A DNA stretch of 64,000 bases, taken from positions 3,476,501 to 3,540,500 of the forward strand of contig JAQPZY010001695.1 of the NCBI GenBank assembly GCA_029931535.1, in the 5' to 3' direction. The position numbers and the translations under genes are program-made. The notes beneath the pieces were generated by a model, which was not told where the DNA came from, did no database searches, and worked only from the letters and a program-made list of their open reading frames with translations. The stretch is from Margaritifera margaritifera. Lineage: Eukaryota > Mollusca > Bivalvia > Unionida > Margaritiferidae. Below are positions 23,320-34,994 of this stretch, one piece after another; the stretch's first letter is position 1; each line of letters opens with the position of its first letter.

Positions 23320-23970
23320 GTAAATCTCAAAAACCTGTGTTCAAACAGACTCGGAATTTATCACAAAATCACTTGTCGGTATTCCAAAAAGTCTTCTACC
23401 AACCAAACTTGGGATCAGTCCCCAAAATATCTATAATTTGGCAAACTTTGAATCGAATCCAAACATTGGTTAAGAGATAAGCTTAGGTTTGATTCCAACA
23501 ATCGCTTACTAGAAAAACTTTGGAACAATCCCAAAATTATCCCACCACATAAACCTATGATCGATCCCAAAAATCATTTACCAGGAGAGCTTGGAATCAG
23601 TCCCAAAAACTCTTCCGGGCAAGCGGTTGTTCTACCCCAAATACATCTTTGCAGGCAAACCTGGGACCAAACTAAAAAGTCTCTTAGCAGGCGAGTTTGG
23701 AACATATTGACACACAAAAAATCATTTTCCTGGCAAAGTTTTGAATGGTTTCAAAAATCTCATAGAAGGCAATCTTAGAGATAGATTATTTGTATGATAA
23801 GAGGAAATGTTCATCAGGCAATCTTGGAATATATCTCATAATCCTGCGCTGGTCTGAATGGAGATTCTTCAAGATAAATTTTTACACAATAAAGAACTGG
23901 AACAAACTAAACAATCATGGTAGATTTGGGAATGATCCAAATATTTCATGTATTGATCGGCTTTGAATTC
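23320..23970 (-). repeat. degenerate ~60 bp minisatellite
   Basis: Recurrent 'ggaatcagtcccaaaaa' with 'accaggagagcttgg' style joints every 50-70 bp. The reverse complement ('tttttgggattgattccaag') matches the family at 16230-16480 and 32830-33065, which lie in the opposite orientation. The open frame at 23557-23778 is a repeat translation. Confidence 0.75.
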
Positions 23971-24179
23971 GTCTTAATCAATAATTTAAAAACAATTTAA
24001 GGCTCCACAGTTCTGTATAATATGCATTTCTTAAAGACAATATATGGAACAGTTTATTGTTTATTAATGGGACCAGTACCAAAAGACTGTAATAATATGG
24101 TTGAACTTAATTAAATATACACGCATTGTTCTTGAAAATAAATGACAAAATGAGAAATCAAGCATTGTGTCCTCAAATG

Positions 24180-24800
24180 AAATATTATGTGTTAGTCATA
24201 CTTATATATCAACACTAGCAGGTATGACACAAACCACATTTGGGTCCTAACTTCAAGCTCACGGTCACGTGTCAATATTATTAGCTTCATTTGACACTTT
24301 TCCTTCAGGTTTATAGCTTCAAAGAGACCTATAAAAGAAATTTAGTATGAGTGTGTACCACCACAAGAACACGTGTTAATACCACAATTAAGGTCGTATC
24401 TTCAAAGTAAAGATCGCAGGCATATCAAATCCTTGAGATAAATGAAGCAAACTAAATATAATTCTACCTCAGTACTAGAAAGTTATATACCAGATTTAAC
24501 GTTATAAAATCAAAGTCAAAGCTGATACTATGTTTTTACTTTCTGTCACACTTTCATTTCGGCTTTATAAATATACGACAGTCAATGTGATATCTTCAGG
24601 GTGAATAGTTTCTGATCAGGATGTCTCATATATATTTTTTTGTTTGTTTTTGGTACTATTGCTCTTTCGACCTTTGATATTAGCCATGAAACGTGGTACA
24701 TTCATATTTAACTACCAGGGAATGTGTTGTGCAACACATTCAGATTTTAATTTACACGGTCAGAGTGAAAGGTCAAGTTAATTGTTTCTGTTCTTTAACT
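24180..24800 (+). repeat. diverged copies of the 157 bp tandem family (partner 33200-33930)
   Basis: 'accacatttgggtcctaact' with 'aaggtcac', 'ttcctt..ggttta' and 'gagataaatga' resembles the well-preserved array at 57780-58790. It is also colinear with 33240-33900, including the 'cagtcaatgtgatatcttca' and 'gatcagagtgaaaggtca' segments. Confidence 0.65.
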
Positions 24801-24809
24801 ATGCATCGA

Positions 24810-25110
24810 GAGAAAACAACGTCCTACTTGAAAATATGCAACGCTTGTAATAAACAGCAAAGTGTATCCGCATAGAAGAAGACCTAAAAATAGACATGCT
24901 TCCCACTAAATATGATCTTCAATACAATGCATATCCATGCAATTATCACTTGAAACAGGAAGACACTAAAACTAACAAAATGTTAGACCTTCAGGTGGCC
25001 ACTCTCCAAAAATATGAGTTTAGAGGGGATAATGAAATCGGATGGCTACGGCTTCTTTTCTTACATTTTGTACTGGACATAGATGGTAGAATTATTCCTT
25101 AAGTCAATAG
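24810..25110 (+). repeat. segmental duplication, partner at 34195-34515
   Basis: 'gtcctacttgaaaatatgca', 'cgcttgtaataaacag', 'agatgcttcccactaaatat' and 'gatggtagaat..ccttaagtc' are shared in order. Similarity stops just past 'caataggaatattgga'. Confidence 0.85.
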
Positions 25111-25307
25111 GAATATTGGAACAGCAACATCACAGGGAAATCTTCAACCACCAATACCGAGAAAAGCACAATGTAAGAAAAACTTCCAATACTCTGGTAC
25201 AGTTCTGTGGAACAAGCTTCCACTCCATGTAAAATCTGCAGAAAAAAAATATTACAGTATTTAAGAAGAGATACCATAAGTATGCATGTGTTACTAATAG
25301 ATTATAA
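24985..25307 (+). pseudogene. non-LTR retrotransposon C-terminal remnant
   Basis: Read across stops and shifts, the region gives 'VATLQKYEFRG', 'RLLFLHFVLDIDGRI', 'QPPIPRKAQCKKNFQYSGTV', 'LWNKLPLHVKSAE' and then, after a frame change, 'FKKRYHKYACV'. The order 'small-residue motif, F-x-YxG-x2-LWN-x-LP, then FK-x-R' is the familiar C-terminal tail of CR1/L2/Jockey-type LINE ORF2 proteins. No RT or endonuclease portion remains. The 5' part of the remnant is shared with 34380-34515. Confidence 0.65.
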
Positions 25308-26074
25308 TAGAATTTAGTATTTATAATACTAAAAACATGTTAAAATAAATAGTAATTACTATTATCTAAGGGATAATAGTCCTTGAATAAATGAGTCACC
25401 CTCTATAATTATATATATATATATGCACATTTTGTCTTTTATACAAGTTTCTAACTCTTTATATACCATGGATATACCACTACAGACTTACAATCTGAGA
25501 CAATCCTTTTATTTTCTCAAAATGTGGCCAGAAATGCATGTCAGTTTTGGTCACTAAGAGGGTACATGACCATAGTTCTGCTATGATAGACTCTATGTCG
25601 TGTGGAGGTCACTGACATTGGAGCAGAACTATTTAAACTGTAGGGGTGGAGCTGTTTGCTCTTACATCAAACTTGCTACTCCCTGATTTTGCTGCGCATT
25701 TAAGAACAAAGCCCAAGTTATCAGCATACACTATATATTTGAAAAGGGAATATTTCACCTTTATTTTTTTCAGTCTTTTTGAAAATGACTTGACTGTTGG
25801 AGATCCATCTTTACCCATGCAATCAAACTTGGTTGGGGCAGGAAACTATATAATCCCCTGGTAGAGGTTACATAGTACAAGGCCCTAAAGCAGTTTCACG
25901 TCTGTTGCAGATGAAGCTAACATCCGTGTACGAGTTTCAGTTATAAGTATTATTTATCAAGTGTAGGAGTAATTGGTAAAACAATCAGTCCTCAGAGTCA
26001 TATTTGGCATATATGACTGATTCTGGATGCCTGGCATTGAGCCTGAAATGGTTAATTTTACCTATGAAATAAAA

Positions 26075-26275
26075 CTGGAATGCAAATAGAATGCAAAATG
26101 AATGCAAATGGAATGAAGTAGGAATGCAAATGGAATGAAGAAAGAATGCAAACAAACTGAAATGCAAAATGAAAACACATGAAATGGTGAATGAATTTTG
26201 AAGAAAATATACAGTGCAAATGCAAAATGCAGAACCATGATTGACAAATGCAAATGCAACAAAATGCAAATGTAT
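26075..26275 (+). repeat. degenerate AATGCAAATGG repeat with clustered octamers
   Basis: Imperfect ~11-22 bp units based on 'aatgcaaatggaatg'. Exact ATGCAAAT occurs at 26080, 26102, 26124, 26248 and 26264, the first three spaced by 22 bp. ATGCAAAT is the POU/Oct octamer, so clustered binding is possible; whether it acts as an enhancer is unknown. The minus-strand open frames here (rich in Phe and His) are repeat translations. Confidence 0.75.
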
Positions 26276-26609
26276 TTCATGAATGAATTTGAAAATCAAT
26301 TATTTTCAACCTGCTGCTAAACTTCCATGGTCATAAACACATTCCCATAATAATCCAGGACCAGATTCTTTACACTGATAGACAATTTTTCATTCCTAAC
26401 AAGCCATGGAATTGCTTTCGTGGAGACAAACTTAATAAAACACCCACAACCATTGACGTGATGAAATCATCACAGGTGGTTGTATCTGTACAAACTTCTT
26501 TTGAATGAAATTAAATAATAAAATTTGCTGACAAATACTCTGATATTGCTTATTTAATTCTATTCCTGCTGTCTCGTATATATGCAAACTATTTTTCCTT
26601 TTTTCCAAA

Positions 26610-27700
26610 TAGCAAGTAATAATTGTCTTGTTTGGATAAGTAGCATGAAACATTTCTATTCAATTTATGTATTGTTTGGAGCTTTTAATATAGGTTCCTT
26701 TTTTAAGAAATCATTATTTACGTAACACGTGTGTTTATCGAAGGTAGTGTCGGTTTGCGATCATGTCAAGACAAGTTATGCTACGAATTTCAATTAGTCA
26801 TAGCCTTCCATTTAAAATTTTCCCTTTGTGTAACAGACCGTAACTGAAGTTCTTTACTTTCATATTTTAAAAAAAATATTATGCGATACTTAGTTCGATA
26901 TATTTTTAAAAATTGAAAAACAATGTAGGTTTTACTTTGACCTAAGCAACTGTTTAACCGCAGATTGCTTTTTCCTGTCGCATGCAGCCCCTGCCGAAGA
27001 AAAACAATATGAATCAGGTTTGCGTATGAAGGCATTAACGCCTAAACTTGCAGGACAAGGTACTATTAGAGACATCTGAGACGAGAAGAGTTAGAGTAAA
27101 ATATTTCTTCCTTATGTTCAAAACAAAAACTCTGTTACGTAATTGAAACCTTTTCCTACAAATTTAGGTTTCTTGACCTTGAGGCAAATTTTGAGAAATA
27201 CGTTGATTCTTACACTCATGCCATATGCCAATTAGCAGCAACTATAGTTATTTCTATGGAAAAGTATGGACAATTATTTGAAAGAAAGGTGTGCTTTCTG
27301 CGAAATATGCACATCTAGAAAAAAGAAAAAAAAAAAAAAAATGATTGCACTTGACGTTACAGATATACCCTGCATGATCTTTCATTTTATTTGGATGTGT
27401 GTAACGGTTAAGGCATCCATGTTGGGCGCGTTAAAAAAAGACTTGCATTGACAAAAGCCATTGAATGTTATCGCCCATGGATCGTACACCCTGACAACAA
27501 GGTGGAGTAGTCTCATTCGTCCGCGAGCATACCTAACCAAATACAGTGATACTGGATACCTGGACATTTTTCTTGAATAATACGGATGTTATTGATTATT
27601 ACTACCCATCTCATGCATATTCAGGAGCAATATCATTTCAAAATAAACGCACTGAGTACCCTGGTTGAATGAGTTGTCAGGTGTCACGCGATTTATAGTG
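26610..27700 (+). repeat. dispersed module, diverged copy (partner 17030-18120)
   Basis: Contains 'tagcatgaaacatttctatt', 'tttgcgatcatgtcaagaca', 'ggcattaacgcctaaac', 'ttaggtttcttgacctt', 'tttgaaagaaaggtgtgctt' and 'catctcatgcatattcag' in the same order as the partner. An A-run at about 27325-27340 interrupts it. Confidence 0.65.
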
Positions 27701-28550
27701 CATACCGTATAAACATTTTATTGGTACTCTGAAATCCTTTCTTGTATAGCTGAAAATCGCCAGCCTACGTTATTAAAATGTAATCAATAAACTTTTGGGT
27801 TTCACAATCTTTATAAATATGTTGGACCATCAACCGTCTAAATTGAGGAAATAATGTCACCAAATAAAAGCTACAACAGAATTGTTGACGATTATCTTTA
27901 GCTAGCATTGTGAGTGGTCGTGATATAGTCCACAACAACACAGCTTTAGTGTTAGCAGCAGCGGTAAAATTATCATGGATGATTTCTTCATAATCTTGTT
28001 AGAGTTATCACAACGGTGTTCCATATTAAGACACGCTGGACAGAAACTGTATTGCATTTAACTCAAAAAGTAATATATCGAAGATTACAAGCTTCGTGTC
28101 TCTAAACTTCACACATTTTCCTCCTAGCTTATATGGGGCACCTAGTTAATCAATAGTTGATCGGTTGAAACAAATATGTTCAAAGTGAAACTTTTACGCA
28201 TAATATCTCGAGACTTTTGGAGAAAAAAAACATCTGTAACCAAAGACAAAAAGGCAAGTCTTAAAAAATATACTACTACTTTGAATGAGTAGAGATATTT
28301 CAAACCTTTTATTAAAAAGCACGTCCTACTCCTTCATTGCTTATAATCTCTGCAACATGTCAGATAAATACCATATTGTTTATGGATTCTTTTATTCTGT
28401 ACAGTAAAAGAGAAAATTTTCATACTTTAAGACACTGAGTAGTGCTTTAAACAGCTTCACGCCAATATATAATCTTTTGTATGATTACGACTAAAAATGT
28501 TTGCAAAGGACTAGAGGTTTTTTCTTGGCTTCTATCATATATCAATTTGG
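27701..28550. other. intergenic, no supported gene
   Basis: Short matches to the 20.5-21 kb and 37.8-38.4 kb duplication ('aatcttgttagagttatcac', 'ggtgttccatatta') suggest a further decayed copy. No coding sequence was seen. Confidence 0.5.
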
Positions 28551-28554
28551 ACAA

Positions 28555-29245
28555 GGGTGTTCAAAAAGTTCTGAATATTAATGCGCTCTACAATAAAAAT
28601 AGTTATTAGTGAGCAGTACGTCAGTGCATCCCCTCCAAGTACTCCCCATGCACCTCTGCACACTTTTTGGTATGTTTTTCATACGCTGGAAACGGCACTT
28701 CCAAACGCATGGAGGCTTTCAAATCGTCTGCCCTTCAGCAAATCGATGATAACGGGATACAGCCAAAAATCACTTGGAGCTAAATCAGGTCTGTCTGGAG
28801 GATGTGGCAAAGTTTGGATGATGTACTCCTTCAGAAAGTCTGTCAGGAGGGCAGATTAATGCGCCGGTACGTTGTCATGGAGTGGAAGGATACGTATGGA
28901 ACCCGTGCAGACGTGGGATTCGGTAGTGTTCCACAATTTATGGCAACACTTTGGAGGCTTAAAATTGTCCATTGACACTAGCAAAGTCAGGCACAGGCAA
29001 TGCGTATGAAACTCTCAGGGCAGTCCGACTACGTGGTGCGATTTGTTTTCTCTGCTTGTTTTCTCCAATCCAGACTTTATTACTTTCTCTTGAGTTAGGT
29101 TCAAAACAGTAAATCTATGTTTCATCACCTGTGACAATCTCATTCAAAAGTTTCTGGTCACTCTGTTTATATTTGGTGAGTAGCTCTTTGGCGATTTCAA
29201 CCATAGTCTTCCTTTTGTGCAACACGACATCCAAATATTATGCAC
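28555..29245 (-). pseudogene. inactivated mariner-type (DD34D) transposase
   Basis: The reverse strand reads, from high to low coordinates: 'LNEIVTGDET*IYCFEPNSR', 'NKVWIGENKQRK', then after frame loss 'LHDNVPAH*SALLTDFLKEY', 'LPHPPDRPDLAPSDFWLYP' and 'LLKGRRFESLHA'. TGDE supplies the first catalytic Asp, HDN the second and SDFW the third, with 34 residues between the second and third, the mariner DD34D spacing. At least three in-frame stops (two inside core motifs, one being a TGG to TAG change) and a frame disruption make it dead. The N-terminal DNA-binding part was not recognised. The 92-residue plus-strand open frame at 28581-28859 is its shadow. Confidence 0.85.
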
Positions 29246-29259
29246 AAATATGTTGGATA

Positions 29260-30170
29260 AAACATGCAGTGGTTCTCGCGTTGGAAAGAAGACATGCAAG
29301 TTCAGAGAGTAATGCATAATCGTATATCCTTACAATGAGGCAGAGTATACACGTCGGCTCGAGGGTTTATCTGACAACATAACATAATTTCCAGTATCTG
29401 TATATTTTTTAAACGATACAAATGTGTTTGAATAATATTACCCATCTCATGCATTGTGCTATACAAGCACAGCACGTGTATTCCTGAATCTTATTAGCCC
29501 TTCTAAATAAAATCTAATTGCTCATCAATTATATTTCACATTCTCCTATTAATATGATTTAACAGGAAACTAATAAATAGAGGAAGTAATGTCTCTAGAA
29601 AAGGACACAGAGACATTTTGTTATAACTGTTTCAGTACGCTCTGAGACTGGCTGTCATATCGTCGAAAAAGCATCCGTTGTCTGCAATTGACAGCGATAG
29701 AAACATTACTTTAAGAGACTTGCTTTGCTGGTTGTCAACGATGATTACATGTACTTTGACCTCGTGCTAAAGTCATCACAACGGGGTTCCCCATTAAAGA
29801 TCTGTTGATATTCCGCTTTTTTTTTTCAGCCATATGGAAACTCATGCATTCGCAAAGATTGTCACATCTGAAGTAGTAAATTATATATCTTCAGGTTGAA
29901 AAAGACGGATCAAATCTTGCTATTCAATTATAGTATATGTGAAACGTTCTTATCGATGTATTTTTTTTATTCAATCATGATTTACAGGTAACGCAGAGGC
30001 ATATTTTATATATAAAAAAGGCAAAATCACCTCGCGATTATGTCTAGACAAATAATATCATTTAAAACTTGTCAGCAGCCTTCCCTTACCTTATTGACCT
30101 TTTGGAAGGAATGAAATTATTCTTCATGTGACAAACCGTGCTGCAAATTTTAATGTAACTGACACGGATG
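29260..30170 (+). repeat. dispersed module, diverged copy
   Basis: 'agaagacatgcaagttcaga', 'gagtatacacgtcggctcga', 'ttatctgacaacataaca', 'acccatctcatgcat', 'gctattcaattatagta', 'tgtctagacaaataatatca' and 'atgtgacaaaccgtgctgca' match 17730-18600 in order. Like the 18.3 kb copy, it leads into the ~160 bp tandem family. Confidence 0.72.
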
Positions 30171-30545
30171 TATAATATTCTTCATGTTCGTCCGTTCTTC
30201 CGTCTTGTGTACTCTCATTACTGCAGCTAGTGCCGCATTTTTTTTTTTTTTTTTCTTTTTTTTTTTTATCCATTACCATGAAGCTTGATAACAATTATGG
30301 TCATCATCTAAAGACGCACATATGACATATCAACAAGTCATGTTGCACCAGTAGCTTTTGCTAGAGTTAATGCCCTTTTTGACTTGTAACATGATACAAT
30401 CCCGTTACCGCAACTAATCCCGCAGTTATTGATGGATTCCCATGAAAGTTTATCAATATTATCATCACCAGAGGATGCGCATACAGACAAATTACTTTGC
30501 TCCCGCAATGTTTGTTAGAGTTATTTCCCTTTTGTCTTGCAGCTA
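30170..30545 (+). repeat. ~160 bp tandem family, about two units
   Basis: 'ccattaccatgaagcttgat', 'aacaagtcatgttgcacc', 'agttaatgccctttttga', 'gaggatgcgcata' and 'ctttgctcccgcaatgtttg' match the array at 18620-19930. A T-run (30237-30267) interrupts the first unit. Confidence 0.8.
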
Positions 30546-30559
30546 AATGCTTAACCTAA

Positions 30560-31060
30560 CTTCTAACCATTCGGACAGGAACCTTAATTATGACCGATAA
30601 CACTCAACTCGCGAAAAAGTCATTTCCTTATCGTCTGTGCATCTCCTTGACTAGTTAAAATGCCTGTTCAGGTCCCCTTATCCAAATATGATTGAGGTGT
30701 TTAAGGCCCTGCCTTGCTGATTTCAAAAGAAACCTTCTTAGGTTTATAGGTCTAAGACGATTAACATGACACATTCCTTAAATGAGCAGATACCTTACAG
30801 TTAACGTAATGCATTGCGTACACTAATTTATTAATGATATTTTTTTTTTTTTTTTTTTTCGGGGGGGGGGGGGGCTTTTCGTAATTTGAAAAACAATGTT
30901 CAACTAGTGTAACTTGTAATGTGTATTGTAGTTAGTAACAGGTGACGTAATCTTAATCGACTTTATTCCAATCAGGAAGTAAGAATCAGGAAGGAAAATA
31001 TCTATTGGTTACATTTTTAACTCAAGTTAGTACTCTCGCACTAATGACAATCCTGCCTGT
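30560..31060 (+). repeat. segmental duplication, partner at 22266-22750
   Basis: Same ordered matches as the partner; it carries a T-run followed by a G-run at about 30839-30874 that the partner lacks. Confidence 0.8.
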
Positions 31061-32640
31061 CGCCAAAAAAAAGTGGGTTTTATTTTCAATGTGTAATTTT
31101 CAAGAACCTGTAAAGACATTTGATACAATACAACATAGACAACAACAATTCGAGTTTCTTCAAGGCTGAAGAATGTCATTTTCAAGGACTAATCCACAGC
31201 CAACCTGACTTTGGAGAGTCGGTCAATACACGTGACTATTACATTACAAAAGGACATTAGGGAACAGAACTTTAAAAGGAAGGGTTCATTCGTATTATTT
31301 GCTTCCTAATATGCATAATGAATTATATATGATATTTCCATCCATCGTCGTCCGATTCCCATCGAATTAATTGTGGTAAGAACAAACGTCAACTATATAC
31401 GCACATCGTTCAATACATGCGAGATCGACTGATATCTCCTCGTCTTTTTCTAAACTACAGTAATGCTACGTGCACAGTCTGATTTAAATTAGATCCCAAT
31501 AGCCCAACGTGGTGACCTAACCAGAACTGTTTAAAGTTTATGTTTTGTAACCCTTACATTTCCAAGTAGCCTATCAGATAAAGCGTTGCAGATTCGTTTT
31601 AGGGAAACTTCTCATTAGTAACAATATGTTCTGAATAACCTGTGTCACTTTTGAAAGCTGTGATTTGATTGGTGAACAAAATATTACCTCTTACCGTGTA
31701 GGACTGTGGAGATCTGGTTTAAATCAGATTGGGTATGTGCTGTACAATTGTGTTAGATGCGTGACATATGTGCAGATGGGCATTTGGTAAACATTTGATT
31801 GTCATTTTCACTACACTACGGCCCCCCACCCCACCCCCATAGCCCACATAACTTTGAAGAGTCAGTCGAAACACATAACTATTGCATCATCTGTTGTACC
31901 TTAAGCCTGTTTTCAGAAATGCTGTTTGAATGCATCTTCTGTAGGGGAAAAGTGATCTGCACTTTCTCCTTGTTGTAGCAAGAGCATGTCTTAGTGTCTG
32001 CAACGTGGGGCATGACTGTCCAATGTCAACATTGGTGCCGCAGCCTGTTAATACGGATGTGTTTTCCAGGAACATAAATGATTATCAACGATCAAACGGT
32101 GATTACAGGAACATTAAATTACAAACAATAAGATACTAAACTAACAATGCGTTTAAATTAATGAACTTTCTAAAGTCAATTCCGACATTTAAAAATAAAG
32201 TACTGGTTAATGAGACGGTGAAACGTTTGCCATCTTGCCTTCATTACTCGTGTCACTTATCGTTTCATTAATCAACATTCAAGGCGAATACCACGCAAAT
32301 CTGTGTTTTCGTTGTACCTTTCAGCGTGCATGGCGTAGGTCAAGAGCACGAAACAGCAACGGAGCTTAAAAAATACTTTGTTACTTGTAAATCACAAGAA
32401 ATGAAATTCAGTTATCTATATTTGGAGGTTGAGTTGGAGGAGGTTATACCATTTTGAAAAATATCATGCCCACTCTACTTTCAATGACGTAGAATTTCTA
32501 TTCGATACAAAAACCGATTTGCGCAGGTTTCCTTTAATGTATATAATTTCTTTACAAACACGGTCAACAAATAGCACCCTGCAATATTTCTTCCACAAGC
32601 GCATTTTCTCCGACACAAGTAAATTAAATATAGACATGAC
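31061..32640. other. intergenic, no supported gene
   Basis: No recognisable gene or transposon. The open frames of 62-72 residues near 31887-32679 lack motifs and overlap each other on both strands. Confidence 0.5.
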
Positions 32641-32649
32641 GAAATAATT

Positions 32650-33080
32650 ATCAGAAAGAATACATTGCACATCTATCATCTAAATAATTAGGATCAATTC
32701 CACAGAGCCGCCATGAAAAGGTTGTTTCTCTCTGTCTGTCTGTCTGTCTGTCTCTCTCTCATATTCACCCTATCCATTCAAAAGTTAAAATGTGTGGAAC
32801 CACTCCCAACTTTGTGCAGCCCAAGATTATGGGATTGATTCCATGTCTGCCTGGTGAAAGTTTGTTTCTTTGTTTTGTTTTAATCTATTCCAAAATTGCA
32901 TTCTAAGACATTTTTAGGATAATTCCTAAGTTTGTCTGGAGCGAGATTTTGTTATTGATTTATATTTGCCAGGTGAAAGAATTTCTGGATCGACTATAAG
33001 TTTATCTGGAAATAGTTTGTCCGTTAGTAATTTTTTCGATCAATCCCAAAATTACCGAATAAATCATTTTAAAATATCAA
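32650..33080 (+). repeat. segmental duplication, partner at 15450-16500
   Basis: Colinear with the partner but with a (CTGT)n tract at about 32737-32756 where the partner has (GT)n, and without the partner's central insertion. Confidence 0.7.
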
Positions 33081-33199
33081 TGTTTATCGTACAAATGTTT
33101 CGATGGTGAAATTTCGGCTACAGTTTTAATTTTTAGAACTGAATTTCTCCCCCCCCCCCCCAGTTTTCTCTTTAGGCAGTCTTGTGATTCAATCTGATC

Positions 33200-33930
33200 C
33201 CAAGAACCTATTTTAATCAGACATGTACATAATCATTGGCAAGTATGACCTATACCACATTTTGGGGTCAAACCTTCAAGGTCAAAGTCACAGGTCTTGT
33301 ATTAAGTTTGATTCACACTTTTGTGTCCGCCCTATAACTTGACAGCCCTCTGAGATAAATAGATATAACTATGTATACATCACTGTCAGATATCCATCGA
33401 TCCCTATTTGTTGTTTCATCTTTAAGGTCACGGTAACATATCAATATCATGTTTTCCTTTAAACTTTATAATCTCTTTATCGGTCCAGCCGTTTGATATA
33501 AATTGAAAAACTTTATATTCTTATCACTGAACGGTTATTATTAACTGCTTCAAGTGCGTTTATCCTTAATTTTAGCAGTTTATGATATTAGGGAATTCAG
33601 TTTTTAACCTGTCGCTCGTGAGCTTACACACTTTCATTTCCGCTTTATAACATCAAGGCTATTTCAGATAAATGAATGACGCATTGGTCGCATACCACAA
33701 TATTATGGTCATATCTTAAAGGTCAATGAAGGAAGTGATATTTTTAAATTTAATTTTGCTTGAAATTTTTCTGTTTAATTATTCAAGAAGTGTAAGAGGT
33801 TCCTGATGTCGCGTACGACAGTCAATATCGTATCTTCAAGGTGAATGAAACGGGGTACGTTCATACTTAACTACCAGAAAATGTTGTTTACAAGATCAGA
33901 GTGAAAGGTCAACTTTACTTTTTTCTGTTC
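33200..33930 (+). repeat. diverged copies of the 157 bp tandem family
   Basis: 'accacattttggggtcaaac', 'aaggtcaaagtcacaggt' and 'aaggtcacggtaacatatca' repeat at spacings near 160 bp and are colinear with 24180-24800. Confidence 0.6.
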
Positions 33931-33945
33931 TTTAAGTATGCGGCC

Positions 33946-33950
<5 letters not shown>

Positions 33951-34001
<51 letters not shown>

Positions 34002-34010
34002 GAGAGAGAC
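33951..34010 (+). repeat. (GA)n microsatellite
   Basis: A nearly pure GA tract with one GGGA interruption. Confidence 0.95.
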
Positions 34011-34194
34011 ATTGCTCAACGATAATCAGTATTTTTTTATGTGGAAGGATTCTAAATAGGTCACCCTATTTTAACGAGAAGTGGTGAAACCCACAAGATT
34101 CATTCCTTTCAACAGGAGACCGAACTTTCGAAAATCATCGTGACTTAAAAAATACTTTATGTAAATTAAAGATTCAGAAAAAATATAGATTTAG

Positions 34195-34515
34195 AGAAAA
34201 AAACGTCCTACTTGAAAATATGCAAAGCTTGTAATAAACAGTTTTTAAGGTGTATTTGCAAGAAGACTTCAAAATATAGATGCTTCCCACTAAATATGAT
34301 CTTCAATACAAATGCATGTCCATGCACCTATCACTTGAACTAGGAAGGTACTAAAACAAAAAAAAACAACAACAAAAAATTAGGCCTCCAGGTAGCCACT
34401 CCCCCAAAAATATGAGGTGAGAGGGAACAATGAAATCGGGGGGCTACGGCTTCTCTTTTAAGATTTTGTACTGGACTTAGATGGTAGAATTCCTTTAGTC
34501 AATAGGAATATTTGG
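34195..34515 (+). repeat. segmental duplication, partner at 24810-25110
   Basis: Shares 'aaacgtcctacttgaaaata', 'gcttcccactaaatatgatc' and 'ttttgtactggacttagatg'. It includes the 5' part of the LINE C-terminal remnant described at 24985-25307. Confidence 0.85.
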
Positions 34516-34912
34516 AGAACCTTGCTTTATTTTCAATACTCATCTTAAGTTGCAAACTGCCTTGGTTTGTGAAGAAATGTGGATACTATCTGTCTTATAA
34601 CTTGACTCAGATATGGGCCTTGTTTATCTTACAAGTAGCATTTCCTTTACGTCGTTAAGTCTTCGTGACATACTGAAAAGCTCTGTTTGGGCCTTTTTAT
34701 TATATATTTCATAGTGAGATACTGAAATATATCAGTGGGAGAAAAATAATATCTCCACAGTGGCGATAACAATTTTATCGCTACAGTGGCATATGACTTT
34801 TGGAACTACTTTTTCCACATTCAGGAAATATATCTGCCCTTATGTATGTTATTCAAACCTGTATTCCATATTTAGACTATTTCATTTTTTCTGCTCCATC
34901 TCTCGCTTCCTC

Positions 34913-34928
34913 CCTCCCTCTCTCTCTC

Positions 34929-34992
<64 letters not shown>
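34913..34992 (+). repeat. (CT)n microsatellite
   Basis: About 38 CT units, with CCCT and TATTT interruptions at the left edge. It lies inside duplication copy 1 only. Confidence 0.95.

Positions 34993-34994
<2 letters not shown>

Noticed and set aside
26062..26299. Phe/His/Ile-rich minus-strand open frames resembling a membrane protein
   Set aside because: Produced by the AATGCAAATGG repeat; hydrophobicity reflects composition only.
28581..28859. 92-residue plus-strand open frame
   Set aside because: Shadow of the mariner transposase on the minus strand, where the catalytic motifs are.
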